From Haloferax prahovense DSM 18310 (lineage in GTDB: Archaea; Halobacteriota; Halobacteria; Halobacteriales; Haloferacaceae), in assembly GCF_000336815.1 (NCBI RefSeq), contig NZ_AOLG01000047.1:331622-387135 (forward strand): a stretch of 55,514 nt of DNA, in the 5' to 3' direction. Shown piece by piece: positions 26,416 through 34,704 of the stretch. The first letter of the stretch is position 1; the number at the start of each line of letters is the position of its first letter. Both the position numbers and the translations under genes were made by a program. Below the pieces are notes generated by a model. The model ran no database searches and had not been told where the DNA came from. It worked only from the letters and a program-made list of their open reading frames with translations.

Positions 26416-28722
26416 ATGGCCGAGAATCTCGTTTTGGAAGCCGAATCACGGCTTCCTGATGCGATTACGGAGAGCTACACGCGGCGGCTCGTCGCCGCGA
26501 TGCTGCTCGTTTCAGTCCTCGTCGCCGGCGTCGGAGTCGTCCAGTATCAACAGACGGCATCCACGATAGACGAGGACGCCCGCGCCGACCTCCTCACCGA
26601 GGCCGAACGCGAGGCCCTGCAGGTGAACACGTGGTTCGACGAGCGGACCCGCCTCGCGACCATCGTCGCCGACGACCCCTCGGCCGGGAGCACTCTCGAC
26701 GGGCGGTCCTCGGCGACCCTGACGGCCGCAAAAGAGGACATGCCCGCCGACGTGGCCGCGCTCCACTTCGTCGACATCGAGACGACGACCGTCCTCGGCT
26801 CGTCCGAGGAGGGCGCGGTCGGGACGACGCTGTTCGAAAGCGGGTCGCTTCCGCTCCCCGCGAGCGCCGACCTCTCGGACGACGGCGTCGAGCGGACCAC
26901 CGTCTACGTCGAAGACGGCGTCGCCTACATGGGTTTCGTCGCGCCGCTTCCGTCCATCGAGCCCCGCGCAATCGTCCTCGTCGCCGAGGCGTCCTCGCTC
27001 GGGACCGCGCTCGACGGCAACCACATCGACGGCGGTTTCACCCAACTCGTCACGAGCGACGGAACCGTCCTCTACGACGGCGGCGGCGGCCAGTCGAACG
27101 TCGCCTACCCCGCCGCCGAGGCGTCCGAACTCGACGCTGCCTTCGCCGGCGAGACGGGGGTCAGCCGCCTCGCTCCCGTCGAGGGCTTCGTCTCCTCGCC
27201 GCACGTCGTCGCGCACGTCCCCGTCTCCGGCGGCGTGCTCCTCCTGCACGCGCCGGCCAGTAGCGTCTTCGCGCTCTCCCGGAGCGTCGGCCTCCAGATT
27301 GCGACGCTGCTCGCGCTTTCGATGTTCGGCTTCGTCGCCTTCGCGCTCATCGTCCGCGGGAACACCGCGCTCCCGCTCGTCGACCTCGCGTCGACCGTCT
27401 CCGCGCTCCGCGACGGCGACCTCGACGTGGAGCTCGAAACCGACCGGCGAGACGAGTTCGGGCAGGTCGTCCGCGGCGTCGACAACCTCCGCGACGACCT
27501 CCGCGACCAGCGCGCAGACGCCCGCGCCTACAGCGAGGCGATGACCCGCGCGGCCGACGGCGACCTCCGCGTCCGCCTCCCGACCGACTCCGAGAGCCGC
27601 GACATGGCGACGGTCGCCGCCGCGTACAACGAGATGATGGACGACATCGAACGGACCGTCGGCACGGTCAAGACCTTCGGCGAGGACGTGGCGACGCTCG
27701 CCGACCGCGTGGCCGACCGCGCCGACGACGTGTCCGCCGCGAGCGAGGAGGTGTCCGCGTCGGTCCAGCAGATTTCCGAGGGCGCGAGCGAGCAGACCGA
27801 CAGCCTCGTCGCCGCCGCCGACGAGATAAACGACCTCTCCGCGTCCATCCAGCAGATTGCCTCGTCGGCCGACGAACTCGTCCGGCTCACCGAAGAGGCC
27901 GAGGCGCGCTCGCTCGACGGCCAGACCGCCGCCACCGACGCCCTCGACGATATCGACGCCGTGCGCGCCGAGACGGAGGCGACCGTCAGCGAGGTTCACG
28001 AACTCGACGACCGGCTCGCCCAAATCGAGGACATCGTCGAGGTCATCACCGACATCGCGGAACAGACCGACATCCTCGCGCTCAACGCGAACATCGAGGC
28101 CGCCCGCGCGGGCGAGGCCGGCGAGGGCTTCGCCGTCGTCTCCAACGAGGTCAAACAGCTCGCACAGGAGACCAAGTCGTCGGCGGGCGACATCGAGTCG
28201 CTCGTCGCCGAAATCGAGACCCAGCGCGACGCCGTCGTCTCCCGCATCGAACGCATGCGGGCGCAGGTCGAAGAGAGCGCGACCTCGGTCGACGAGGCGC
28301 TTTCGTCTTTCGACGGTATCGTCGAGCGCGTCGAGGAGACGACCGCGAGCGTCCACGAGATTTCGGACGCGACGGGCAGTCAGGCCGACTCCTCCCAAGA
28401 GGTGCTCTCGATGACCGACGAAATCGCAGGAATCTCCGAGGAGACCGCCGCGGAGGCCGAGAACGTCTCCGCGACCGCACAAGAACAGAGCGCCGCGCTC
28501 GTCGACGTCAACGGCGACGTGCGCGAGCTCTCGTCGCACGTGAGCCACCTCGACGACCTCCTCGACGCCTTCGAGGTCGACGACGTGGGCGAGGTCTCGT
28601 CGACCATCGACGACGTGCTCGGCGACACGGCCGCCGGCTCCGGCGCGAGCACCGACCCGACCCAGTCGCGCGCTGCATCGGACTCCCACCACGAGCGAGA
28701 ACCCTCGCCTGCGGACGACTAA
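26416..28722 (+). CDS. methyl-accepting chemotaxis/halobacterial transducer protein
   Basis: The 768-residue membrane receptor has a first helix at about residues 24-45, an extracellular sensing domain to about 290 (four-helix or Cache-like, not further identified), and a second helix at about 290-313 (IATLLALSMFGFVAFALIV). HAMP-type segments run to about 420, and a long coiled-coil signalling domain carries the conserved tip EQTDILALNANIEAARAGEAGEGFAVV at about 549-575. It should relay signals to CheA/CheW and the archaellum. ATG 26416 is preferred over 26377 because of the TATA spacing. The ligand cannot be told. A CBS-domain gene follows after one base. Confidence 0.92.
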   Translation: MAENLVLEAESRLPDAITESYTRRLVAAMLLVSVLVAGVGVVQYQQTASTIDEDARADLLTEAEREALQVNTWFDERTRLATIVADDPSAGSTLDGRSSATLTAAKEDMPADVAALHFVDIETTTVLGSSEEGAVGTTLFESGSLPLPASADLSDDGVERTTVYVEDGVAYMGFVAPLPSIEPRAIVLVAEASSLGTALDGNHIDGGFTQLVTSDGTVLYDGGGGQSNVAYPAAEASELDAAFAGETGVSRLAPVEGFVSSPHVVAHVPVSGGVLLLHAPASSVFALSRSVGLQIATLLALSMFGFVAFALIVRGNTALPLVDLASTVSALRDGDLDVELETDRRDEFGQVVRGVDNLRDDLRDQRADARAYSEAMTRAADGDLRVRLPTDSESRDMATVAAAYNEMMDDIERTVGTVKTFGEDVATLADRVADRADDVSAASEEVSASVQQISEGASEQTDSLVAAADEINDLSASIQQIASSADELVRLTEEAEARSLDGQTAATDALDDIDAVRAETEATVSEVHELDDRLAQIEDIVEVITDIAEQTDILALNANIEAARAGEAGEGFAVVSNEVKQLAQETKSSAGDIESLVAEIETQRDAVVSRIERMRAQVEESATSVDEALSSFDGIVERVEETTASVHEISDATGSQADSSQEVLSMTDEIAGISEETAAEAENVSATAQEQSAALVDVNGDVRELSSHVSHLDDLLDAFEVDDVGEVSSTIDDVLGDTAAGSGASTDPTQSRAASDSHHEREPSPADD

Positions 28723-28723
28723 C

Positions 28724-29161
28724 ATGCGCGTCGACGAAATCATGACCGAGGAGGTGGCGACCGTCGGACTGGGATCGAGCGTCGCCGATTGCGCGCGAAC
28801 CATGCTCCGCGAGGGCGCGGGAAGCGTCGTCGTGATGGCCGACGGCGGCCCCGCGGGCATCGTCACCGAGTCGGACGCGCTCCGTGCCGGCGTGGCGAGC
28901 GGCAAGCCCCTCGCCGCGGTCCCGGCCCGCGCGGTCATGTCGAACCCAATCAAGTGGGTCCGACCGGACTCGACCACGCGCGTGGCCGCCGAGAAGATGC
29001 GCGACCAACGGGTGAAGAAACTCGTCGTCGTCGACGGCGCGGAGATGGTCGGCATCGTGACCGCGACGGACATCGCCCTCCACCTCTCGGACGTGGCCCG
29101 CGGGGTGGGCCAGATGATAGAACTCAAGGACAAGTGGGAGTCGGACCGCCGGTTCCGCTGA
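28724..29161 (+). CDS. CBS-domain pair protein
   Basis: The 145-residue protein consists of two CBS motifs: VDEIMTEEVATVGLGSSVADCARTML with GIVTESDALR, and ARAVMSNPIKWVRPDSTTRVAAEKM with GIVTATDIALHL. Such stand-alone pairs form Bateman modules that bind adenosyl nucleotides or S-adenosylmethionine. ATG 28724 follows the transducer stop by one base, so the two are very likely one transcript. Co-transcription hints at a link between energy or nucleotide status and taxis, which is inference only. Confidence 0.85.
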   Translation: MRVDEIMTEEVATVGLGSSVADCARTMLREGAGSVVVMADGGPAGIVTESDALRAGVASGKPLAAVPARAVMSNPIKWVRPDSTTRVAAEKMRDQRVKKLVVVDGAEMVGIVTATDIALHLSDVARGVGQMIELKDKWESDRRFR

Positions 29162-29254
29162 CCGCCGCCTCGACGCATCGACACGTCGACTGCTACCACC
29201 CGACCGATTCTCGGCGAAGCGTTGATAACGACGTCTCGCCTCTAGTCTCGACGA

Positions 29255-29764
29255 GTGTACGACCGTCTCGCGTCGATTCGTCCCCGCGTCCGGTCCGGCC
29301 TCGAACGAGCGTTCGCGGCGGACCACACCCCTCACGAGGTCGCCGCCAGCTTCGCGTTCGGCGTCTTCTTTGTGGCCATGCCGACCGCAGGGACCGCCCT
29401 CGCGCTGTTCGCCCTCATCGCCTACTTCGTCGAGCGGGCGAGCCGACTCGCGCTCGTCGCCACGCTCGTCGTCTTCAATCCGCCCGTCAAGTGGGCGGTC
29501 TACGGCGCGAGCTTCTGGCTCGGCTCGCACCTGCTCGGCCCGGTTCCGGGGGCGTCCGTCGCCGACGTGTCGCTCAGCGCCGGTCTCGACCTCCTCTTCC
29601 GACAGCTCCTCGGCAACACGATTCTCGCCGTCGCCCTCGCCGTCGTCGGCTACGCGGTGGCGCTCCAACTGGCGCGCCTGCACCACCGACGACAGCGGTC
29701 GGAGACGCCGACCCGCGGCACGGACGCCCGGAACGACGACGCCCGGTCCGACGTGTCGTCGTGA
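29255..29764 (+). CDS. DUF2062 family membrane protein
   Basis: The 169-residue protein matches the DUF2062 pattern: an N-terminal amphipathic part followed by HTPHEVAASFAFGVFFVAMPTAGT, then three to four helices including the VVFNPPVKWAVYGASFWLGS block, whose N-P-x-x-x-x-x-x-Y motif is characteristic, and a polar C-terminal tail. Start codon is GTG at 29255 (no ATG fits). Function is unknown; bacterial relatives are sometimes fused to glycosyltransferases. It follows the CBS gene by about 90 bases. Confidence 0.82.
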   Translation: MYDRLASIRPRVRSGLERAFAADHTPHEVAASFAFGVFFVAMPTAGTALALFALIAYFVERASRLALVATLVVFNPPVKWAVYGASFWLGSHLLGPVPGASVADVSLSAGLDLLFRQLLGNTILAVALAVVGYAVALQLARLHHRRQRSETPTRGTDARNDDARSDVSS

Positions 29765-29766
29765 CG

Positions 29767-29916
29767 CTACCGCTGTGACCGTTCTTCTCTGCCCTCTTCG
29801 AACGCCCGGAGCGACTGGATGAGTTTGTATCCGAGGTAGACGACCGCGAGCGGGATGAGGAGCAACAGCGCCAAGATGACGAGTTCGGGACCGCCGGGGA
29901 TTTGCAGGAGGGTCAT
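29767..29916 (-). CDS. 49-aa micropeptide with TatA-like helix
   Basis: ATG 29916 to TAG 29767 encodes 49 residues: MTLLQIPGGPELVILAL, a leucine-rich helix to about residue 29, then a charged amphipathic tail with EEGREERSQR. The GGPELVIL opening and the short helix followed by an amphipathic segment are reminiscent of TatA proteins, but the usual FG-x-KLP hinge is replaced by LGYKLIQSL. It converges on the DUF2062 gene, two bases from its stop. A real gene is likely from the hydrophobic/charged pattern; a role in Tat export is only a guess. Confidence 0.6.
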   Translation of the reverse strand: MTLLQIPGGPELVILALLLLIPLAVVYLGYKLIQSLRAFEEGREERSQR

Positions 29917-30000
29917 GGGCGGGATTCGCGGGCGGCAGACATAGTGGTTGGGTGGGTGGGATGTCGAAATACATAGGGAGGGGTCGCTAGACGTGATTCA

Positions 30001-30133
30001 CGCTCGCTTCGCTCGCGTGTACCTCACTCGCTCACTGCGTCGCTCGCTGGTTCAAATCTGCCCGTGACACGATTGCACGCGACTCGCGGCACCGAGCACA
30101 CGCTACGCGGTGCTCGGGAGGCAACTCGTCGCG
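30001..30133. repeat. GAGCGAAGCGAG element, tRNA 3' remnant and long stem-loop
   Basis: At 30001-30017 is the reverse complement of the birA repeat core. At 30050-30063, GTTCAAATCTGCCC equals 14 bases of the T-arm/3' region of the tRNA-Val genes but on the opposite strand. At 30078-30133 lies a stem-loop: CGCGAC/GTCGCG outside and CCGAGCAC/GTGCTCGG (30092-30099, 30110-30117) inside, directly 3' of the tRNA pair. Together they look like a decayed integration site. Confidence 0.6.
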
Positions 30134-30142
30134 AGAAAGTAG

Positions 30143-30217
30143 TGGGTTGGGGCAGATTTGAACTGCCGGCCTCCTCCATGTCAAGGAGGTGTCATAACCA
30201 GACTAGACCACCAACCC
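30143..30217 (-). tRNA. tRNA-Val (anticodon GAC), copy A
   Basis: Read on the minus strand, the acceptor stem is GGGTTGG with CCAACCC and discriminator A. The anticodon arm CCTCC-TTGACAT-GGAGG has anticodon GAC, which reads GUC/GUU valine codons. The T-arm is GGCAG-TTCAAAT-CTGCC. 75 nt, no intron, and CCA is not encoded. Identical to copy B, which lies 45 bases upstream in transcription order. Confidence 0.93.
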
Positions 30218-30262
30218 GGTGTGTTGCGAACATCGCCGAACGCCGAAACGCGGGAAGAGGAG

Positions 30263-30337
30263 TGGGTTGGGGCAGATTTGAACTGCCGGCCTCCTCCATG
30301 TCAAGGAGGTGTCATAACCAGACTAGACCACCAACCC
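30263..30337 (-). tRNA. tRNA-Val (anticodon GAC), copy B
   Basis: Same 75-nt sequence and folding as copy A, exactly 120 bases away; only a few flanking bases are shared. Two identical copies in tandem suggest recent duplication or gene conversion and probably a single precursor transcript. CCA is not encoded. Confidence 0.93.
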
Positions 30338-30523
30338 GGTTACGGTGCTTCCCGCGCCCGTTCGGACGCATCTCTCCGTTGTCCGGGGTTACAATTTAAG
30401 CTTTCGAATCGGACTACGTGCGGCGATTCGGGTCACAGCGCGCTCCCACCGTTCGAGGCGGGCGATTCGCTCCGAGTCCCGACCGTCGGAGCCGGCGATT
30501 TTCGCCAGCCCGACACGCTTAAG

Positions 30524-30567
30524 CCGATGTACTGATTTGTACATCATAACCCGAAGAAGTACATCGG
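30524..30567. promoter_or_regulatory. trp operator: three GTACATC half-sites
   Basis: CCGATGTAC at 30524-30532 and GTACATCGG at 30559-30567 form an exact 9-bp inverted repeat. A third half-site, GTACATC, lies at 30539-30545 and forms a second palindrome with the first copy (GATGTAC-6-GTACATC). All lie between a TTAAG sequence (30519-30523) and the trpD ATG at 30577. The TGTACA core equals the TRP box reported for TrpY of methanogens, which suggests tryptophan-dependent repression of this operon. Confidence 0.65.
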
Positions 30568-30576
30568 TGATTACCA

Positions 30577-31572
30577 ATGCAGGATTATATCGAACGTGTG
30601 ACCGGCGGTGCGGACCTGACTGTCGAGGAGGCGCGCGACGCCGCGCGGGCGGTCTTCGAGGACGCGACCGAGGCGCAAATCGGCGCGCTCCTCGCCGCGC
30701 TCCGGGCGAAAGGCGAGACCGAGGCCGAAATCGCGGGGTTCGCACAGGGGATGCGCGACGCCGCCTTGACCATCGACCCCGACCGCGGCCCGCTCGTCGA
30801 CACCTGCGGCACCGGCGGCGACGACTACAACACCATCAACGTCTCGACCACGAGCGCGCTCGTCGCGGCCGGCGCGGGCGCGGCGGGGGCCAAGCACGGC
30901 AACTACTCCGTCTCTTCGTCTTCTGGGAGCGCCGACGTGCTGGAGGTCGCCGGCGTGAACGTCGAGGCCGAACCCGAGTCCGTCGAGGCGTGCATCGAAG
31001 ACAACGGCGTCGGCTTCATGCTCGCGCCCGTGTTCCACCCCGCGATGAAGGCCGTCATCGGCCCGCGGAAGGAGCTCGGCATGCGGACCATCTTCAACGT
31101 CCTCGGCCCGCTGACGAACCCCGCCGGGGCCGACGCGCAGGTCCTCGGCGTCTACGACTCCGACCTCGTCCCCGTCATCGCCGAGTCGCTGTCGCACATG
31201 CCCGTCGAGCGCGCCCTCGTCGTCCACGGCTCCGGCATGGACGAAATCGCGCTCCACGACGCGACCACGGTCGCCGAAATCGACGGCGACGAGATTACCG
31301 AGTACACCCTCACGCCCGCCGACCTCGGCCTCGAACAGGCCCCCATCGAGGCGGTTGCCGGCGGCACTCCGCAGGAGAACGCCGACGACCTCGAAGGCAT
31401 CCTCACCGGCGACGTGACCGGTCCCAAGCGCGACCTCATCCTCGCCAACGCCGGCGCGGCCGTCTACGTCGCCGACCTCGCGGACTCCCTGGAGGAGGGC
31501 GTCGAGGTCGCCCGCGACGCCATCGAGTCCGGTGCCGCGAAAGCCAAACTCGACGCGCTCCGGGAGGCGTGA
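30577..31572 (+). CDS. trpD: anthranilate phosphoribosyltransferase
   Basis: Joins anthranilate and PRPP to phosphoribosylanthranilate, the second step of tryptophan synthesis. The 331-residue protein has the PRPP-binding GTGGDDYNTINVST at about residues 80-93, the anthranilate loop KHGNYSVSSSSGSADVLE near 107-124, and NVLGPLTNPA near 169. First gene of trpDFEG with one base between its stop and trpF. The operator-like repeats upstream indicate regulation at this promoter. Length is normal. Confidence 0.95.
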   Translation: MQDYIERVTGGADLTVEEARDAARAVFEDATEAQIGALLAALRAKGETEAEIAGFAQGMRDAALTIDPDRGPLVDTCGTGGDDYNTINVSTTSALVAAGAGAAGAKHGNYSVSSSSGSADVLEVAGVNVEAEPESVEACIEDNGVGFMLAPVFHPAMKAVIGPRKELGMRTIFNVLGPLTNPAGADAQVLGVYDSDLVPVIAESLSHMPVERALVVHGSGMDEIALHDATTVAEIDGDEITEYTLTPADLGLEQAPIEAVAGGTPQENADDLEGILTGDVTGPKRDLILANAGAAVYVADLADSLEEGVEVARDAIESGAAKAKLDALREA

Positions 31573-31573
31573 G

Positions 31574-32239
31574 ATGACCCGCGTCAAAGTGTGCGGCGTC
31601 ACCGACGAAGCCGACCTCGAAGCGGTCGACGCGGCCGGTGCCGACGCGGTCGGTGCCATCTGCGACGTGCCCGTGGACACGCCCCGCGAGATTCCTCGCG
31701 AGCGCGCCCGCGAGCTGTTCGCCGCCGCGCCGCCGTTCCTCACGACCGTCCTCGTGACGATGCCCGACTCCATCGACCACGCCCGCGACCTCGCCCGCGA
31801 GGTCCAACCCGATGTACTCCAACTCCACGGCGACTTCGCGGCCGACCACCTCGACTCGCTCCGCGCGACGGGCGTCCGCGTCGTCCCCGTCGTCGATGCC
31901 ATCGACCTCGACCGCGCGCGCGCCCTCGCGCCTGTGGTGGACGCCATCCTCGTCGACACGCCCTCCGCGTCCGGCGCGGGCGGCACCGGCGAGACCCACG
32001 ACTGGGACGCCTCGCGCGAACTCGTCGAGGCGGTCGACGTGCCCGTGGTTCTCGCGGGCGGCCTGACCCCCGACAACGTCGCCGAGGCGGTTCGGACGGT
32101 CGAACCCTACGGCGTCGACGTCGCGAGCGGCGTCGAGGCCGCCGGCGGCGTGAAGGACCACGACGCGGTCCGCGCGTTCGTCGCCGCGGCGAAGGCGGCC
32201 CGCGGGGAGTCCGGCGACCACGAGGAGGTCGTCGCGTGA
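31574..32239 (+). CDS. trpF: phosphoribosylanthranilate isomerase
   Basis: Amadori rearrangement of phosphoribosylanthranilate to carboxyphenylamino-deoxyribulose phosphate. The 221-residue TIM barrel has the start VKVCGVTDEADLEAV with catalytic Cys7, then LQLHGD near 83, ILVDTPSASGAGGTGETHDW (catalytic Asp within the first part), LAGGLTPDNVAEAV, and the phosphate-binding GVDVASGVEAAGGVKD. ATG 31574 is one base after trpD; the stop overlaps the GTG start of trpE. Confidence 0.94.
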   Translation: MTRVKVCGVTDEADLEAVDAAGADAVGAICDVPVDTPREIPRERARELFAAAPPFLTTVLVTMPDSIDHARDLAREVQPDVLQLHGDFAADHLDSLRATGVRVVPVVDAIDLDRARALAPVVDAILVDTPSASGAGGTGETHDWDASRELVEAVDVPVVLAGGLTPDNVAEAVRTVEPYGVDVASGVEAAGGVKDHDAVRAFVAAAKAARGESGDHEEVVA

Positions 32240-33810
32240 CGGCTCCCGACACCGACCGCGACGAGTTCGTCGACCTCGTCGGCGACGCGGACGAACCGGT
32301 CGTGACCCACCTCGTGACCGACCTCGACGTGTCCGTGGACCCGCTGGCCGCGTACACGACGCTCGCCGACCGCAGCGACTACGGCTTCCTCTTGGAGAGC
32401 GCCGAAAAGGTCTCCTCCAGCAACCCGCAGGGCGCGTTCTCCGCGCCCGCGACGGTCGCCGACTCGCACGCGCGCTTCTCGTTCGTGGGCTACGACCCCG
32501 AGGCTGTCGTGACGGTCGGTCCCGGCGGCGTGGACGTGACCGACCTCGGCGGTCCCGCCGCCGAGTTCGTCGGCGCGGGCGACGGCGACGTACTCGATTC
32601 CCTGCGCGGCGCGCTCCCCGACCTCCCGCGCGTCAACTTCCCCGAGACGGACCGCCAGACGCTCACCGGCGGTCTGGTCGGCTTCCTCGCCTACGAGGCC
32701 GTCTACGACCTCTGGCTCGACGAGGTCGGCCGCGAGCGCCCCGACACCGACGACCCGGACGCCGAGTTCGTCCTCACGACCCGGACGCTCTCGTTCGACC
32801 ACCGCGAGGACGCCGTCCGCCTCGTCTGTACGCCCGTCGTCTCGCCCGACGACGACCCCGGCGAAGTCTACGACGGCGTCGTCGCCGAGGCCGAACGCGT
32901 CGCCGAGAAGCTCCGGGCGGCTGACGACCCCTCTCCCGGCGGCTTCGAGCGGACCGGCGAGGAGGCCGGCTCACGCGAGGACTACGAGGCCGCGGTCAGG
33001 AAGACGAAAGACCACGTCCGCGACGGCGACATCTATCAGGGCGTCATCTCGCGCACCCGGAAGCTCCACGGACAGGTCGACCCCGTCGGCCTGTACGCTT
33101 CGCTGCGCGAGGTGAACCCCTCGCCGTACATGTACCTGCTCCGGCACGGCGACCGGCGCGTCGTCGGCGCGAGCCCCGAGACGCTCGTCTCGGTCAGGGG
33201 CGACCGCGTCGTCGTCAACCCCATCGCGGGGACGTGCCAGCGCGGCTCCGGCCCGGTCGAGGACCGCCGCCTCGCCGGTGAACTCCTCGCGGACGGAAAG
33301 GAGCGCGCAGAGCACACGATGCTCGTCGACCTCGGCCGCAACGACGTGCGCCGGGTCTCGACGCCCGGCAGCGTCCGCGTCGAGGACTTCATGAGCATCA
33401 TCAAGTACAGCCACGTCCAGCACATCGAATCGACCGTCTCGGGGACGCTCGACCCCGACTCGGACGCCTTCGACGCCACGAGAGCGACGTTCCCCGCGGG
33501 GACGCTCACCGGCGCGCCGAAGGTCCGCGCGATGGAGATTATCGACGACCTCGAAGACGAGCCCCGGGGCGTCTACGGCGGCGGCGTCGGCTACTACTCG
33601 TGGACCGGCGACGCCGACATGGCCATCGTCATCCGGACCGCGACGGTCGAATCCGACGGCTCGGAAGACACCATCACCGTCCGCGCGGGAGCCGGCATCG
33701 TCGCCGACTCCGACCCGACCTCGGAGTACGAGGAGACGGAACAGAAGATGGGCGGGGTGCTCGACGCCGTCCGCCGCATCGAGTACGGGACCGAGGAGGT
33801 GTCGCAATGA
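32236..33810 (+). CDS. trpE: anthranilate synthase component I
   Basis: Makes anthranilate from chorismate with ammonia delivered by TrpG. The 524-residue protein starts at GTG 32236, overlapping the trpF stop (GTGA); the open frame further upstream is the antisense-like shadow of trpF. The N-terminal half holds the tryptophan-inhibition region (LLESAEKVSSSNPQGAFSA, with an L-L-E-S-A motif). The chorismate-binding half has YQGVISRTRKLHG, NPSPYMYLLRHG, PIAGTCQRG, ERAEHTMLVDLGRNDVRRV, FPAGTLTGAPKVRAMEII and YGGGVGYYSW. Full length, and likely feedback-inhibited by tryptophan. Confidence 0.95.
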   Translation: MTAPDTDRDEFVDLVGDADEPVVTHLVTDLDVSVDPLAAYTTLADRSDYGFLLESAEKVSSSNPQGAFSAPATVADSHARFSFVGYDPEAVVTVGPGGVDVTDLGGPAAEFVGAGDGDVLDSLRGALPDLPRVNFPETDRQTLTGGLVGFLAYEAVYDLWLDEVGRERPDTDDPDAEFVLTTRTLSFDHREDAVRLVCTPVVSPDDDPGEVYDGVVAEAERVAEKLRAADDPSPGGFERTGEEAGSREDYEAAVRKTKDHVRDGDIYQGVISRTRKLHGQVDPVGLYASLREVNPSPYMYLLRHGDRRVVGASPETLVSVRGDRVVVNPIAGTCQRGSGPVEDRRLAGELLADGKERAEHTMLVDLGRNDVRRVSTPGSVRVEDFMSIIKYSHVQHIESTVSGTLDPDSDAFDATRATFPAGTLTGAPKVRAMEIIDDLEDEPRGVYGGGVGYYSWTGDADMAIVIRTATVESDGSEDTITVRAGAGIVADSDPTSEYEETEQKMGGVLDAVRRIEYGTEEVSQ

Positions 33811-34421
33811 TTCGACTCGTCGTCGTCGACAACTTCGACTCCTTCACGTACAACCTCGTGGAGTACTTCTCCGAGCAGACCGTCGAGGGCGAACCGCTCG
33901 ACATCGAGGTACGCAAGAACACCGCGTCGCTCGACGAGATACGCGACCTCGACCCCGACGCCATCGTCATCTCGCCGGGGCCGGGCCACCCGAAGAACGA
34001 CCGCGACGTGGGCGTGACGAACGACGTGCTCACGGAGCTTTCGACCGAGATTCCGACCCTCGGCGTCTGTCTCGGCCTCGAAGCCGCGGTGTACGCCTAC
34101 GGCGGGACCATCGGCCACGCGCCGGAGCCGATTCACGGCAAGGCGTTCCCGGTCGACCACGACGGCGAGGGCGTCTTCGCCGGCCTCGAAGACGGCTTTC
34201 CGGCCGGCCGCTACCACTCGCTCGTCGCCACCGAGGTCCCCGACTGCTTCGACGTCTCGGCGACGACCGACCACGACGGCGCGGCGCTCGTGATGGGCGT
34301 CCGCCACCGCGAGTACCCCATCGAGTGCGTCCAGTTCCACCCGGAAAGCGTGCTCACGGGGTCGGGACACGGCGTCGTCAGAAACTTTCTCACGGCGGTC
34401 GCCGGCCTCGACGTGGCCTGA
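33807..34421 (+). CDS. trpG: anthranilate synthase component II (glutamine amidotransferase)
   Basis: The 204-residue class I glutamine amidotransferase has VVDNFDSFTYNLVEYF at the start and ISPGPGHPKNDRDVG. The nucleophile Cys sits in TLGVCLGLEAAVYAYGG, HSLVA is near 137, and the catalytic His-x-Glu is in VQFHPESVLTG. In the nucleophile elbow the usual G-x-C-x-G-x-Q has E-A in place of H-Q. Overlaps trpE by four bases (ATGA), so subunits are made in step. Last gene of the operon. Confidence 0.94.
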   Translation: MIRLVVVDNFDSFTYNLVEYFSEQTVEGEPLDIEVRKNTASLDEIRDLDPDAIVISPGPGHPKNDRDVGVTNDVLTELSTEIPTLGVCLGLEAAVYAYGGTIGHAPEPIHGKAFPVDHDGEGVFAGLEDGFPAGRYHSLVATEVPDCFDVSATTDHDGAALVMGVRHREYPIECVQFHPESVLTGSGHGVVRNFLTAVAGLDVA

Positions 34422-34491
34422 GTCGGAGCAGACACGCCGAGGTGCGGGCGCGGTTTTGCCGTTCTCTTCCCCCGATGGCCGTGCAGCCACC

Positions 34492-34704
34492 TCAGAGGAC
34501 GTTGATGCCAAAGAACGAAAGCAGCAGCAGCGCCCCGACGACGATGGCGGCGATAGTGACCAGTCGCCACGCGACTTTGAGGAACAGTCGCCCGACGAGG
34601 ATGACGACGGCGACGGCCACGAGCACCACGAGCATCTGACCGAGCGGCCCGGAGAGCAGGCCGCCGAGCTGTAACGGTGTGAGCGCGAGGGGAGTCAGTA
34701 CCAT
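34492..34704 (-). CDS. small two-helix membrane protein
   Basis: 70 residues from ATG 34704: a short polar/Leu-rich start (MVLTPLALTPLQLGG) and two hydrophobic helices at about residues 22-40 and 47-66, ending FFGINVL. The longer frame to 34941 adds a basic, unlikely extension. Converges on trpG. No family recognised. Confidence 0.7.
   Translation of the reverse strand: MVLTPLALTPLQLGGLLSGPLGQMLVVLVAVAVVILVGRLFLKVAWRLVTIAAIVVGALLLLSFFGINVL

Noticed and set aside
31591..32235. N-terminal extension of trpE in the open frame over trpF
   Set aside because: The extension is an Arg-rich shadow of trpF; the GTG at 32236 overlapping the trpF stop gives the normal protein.
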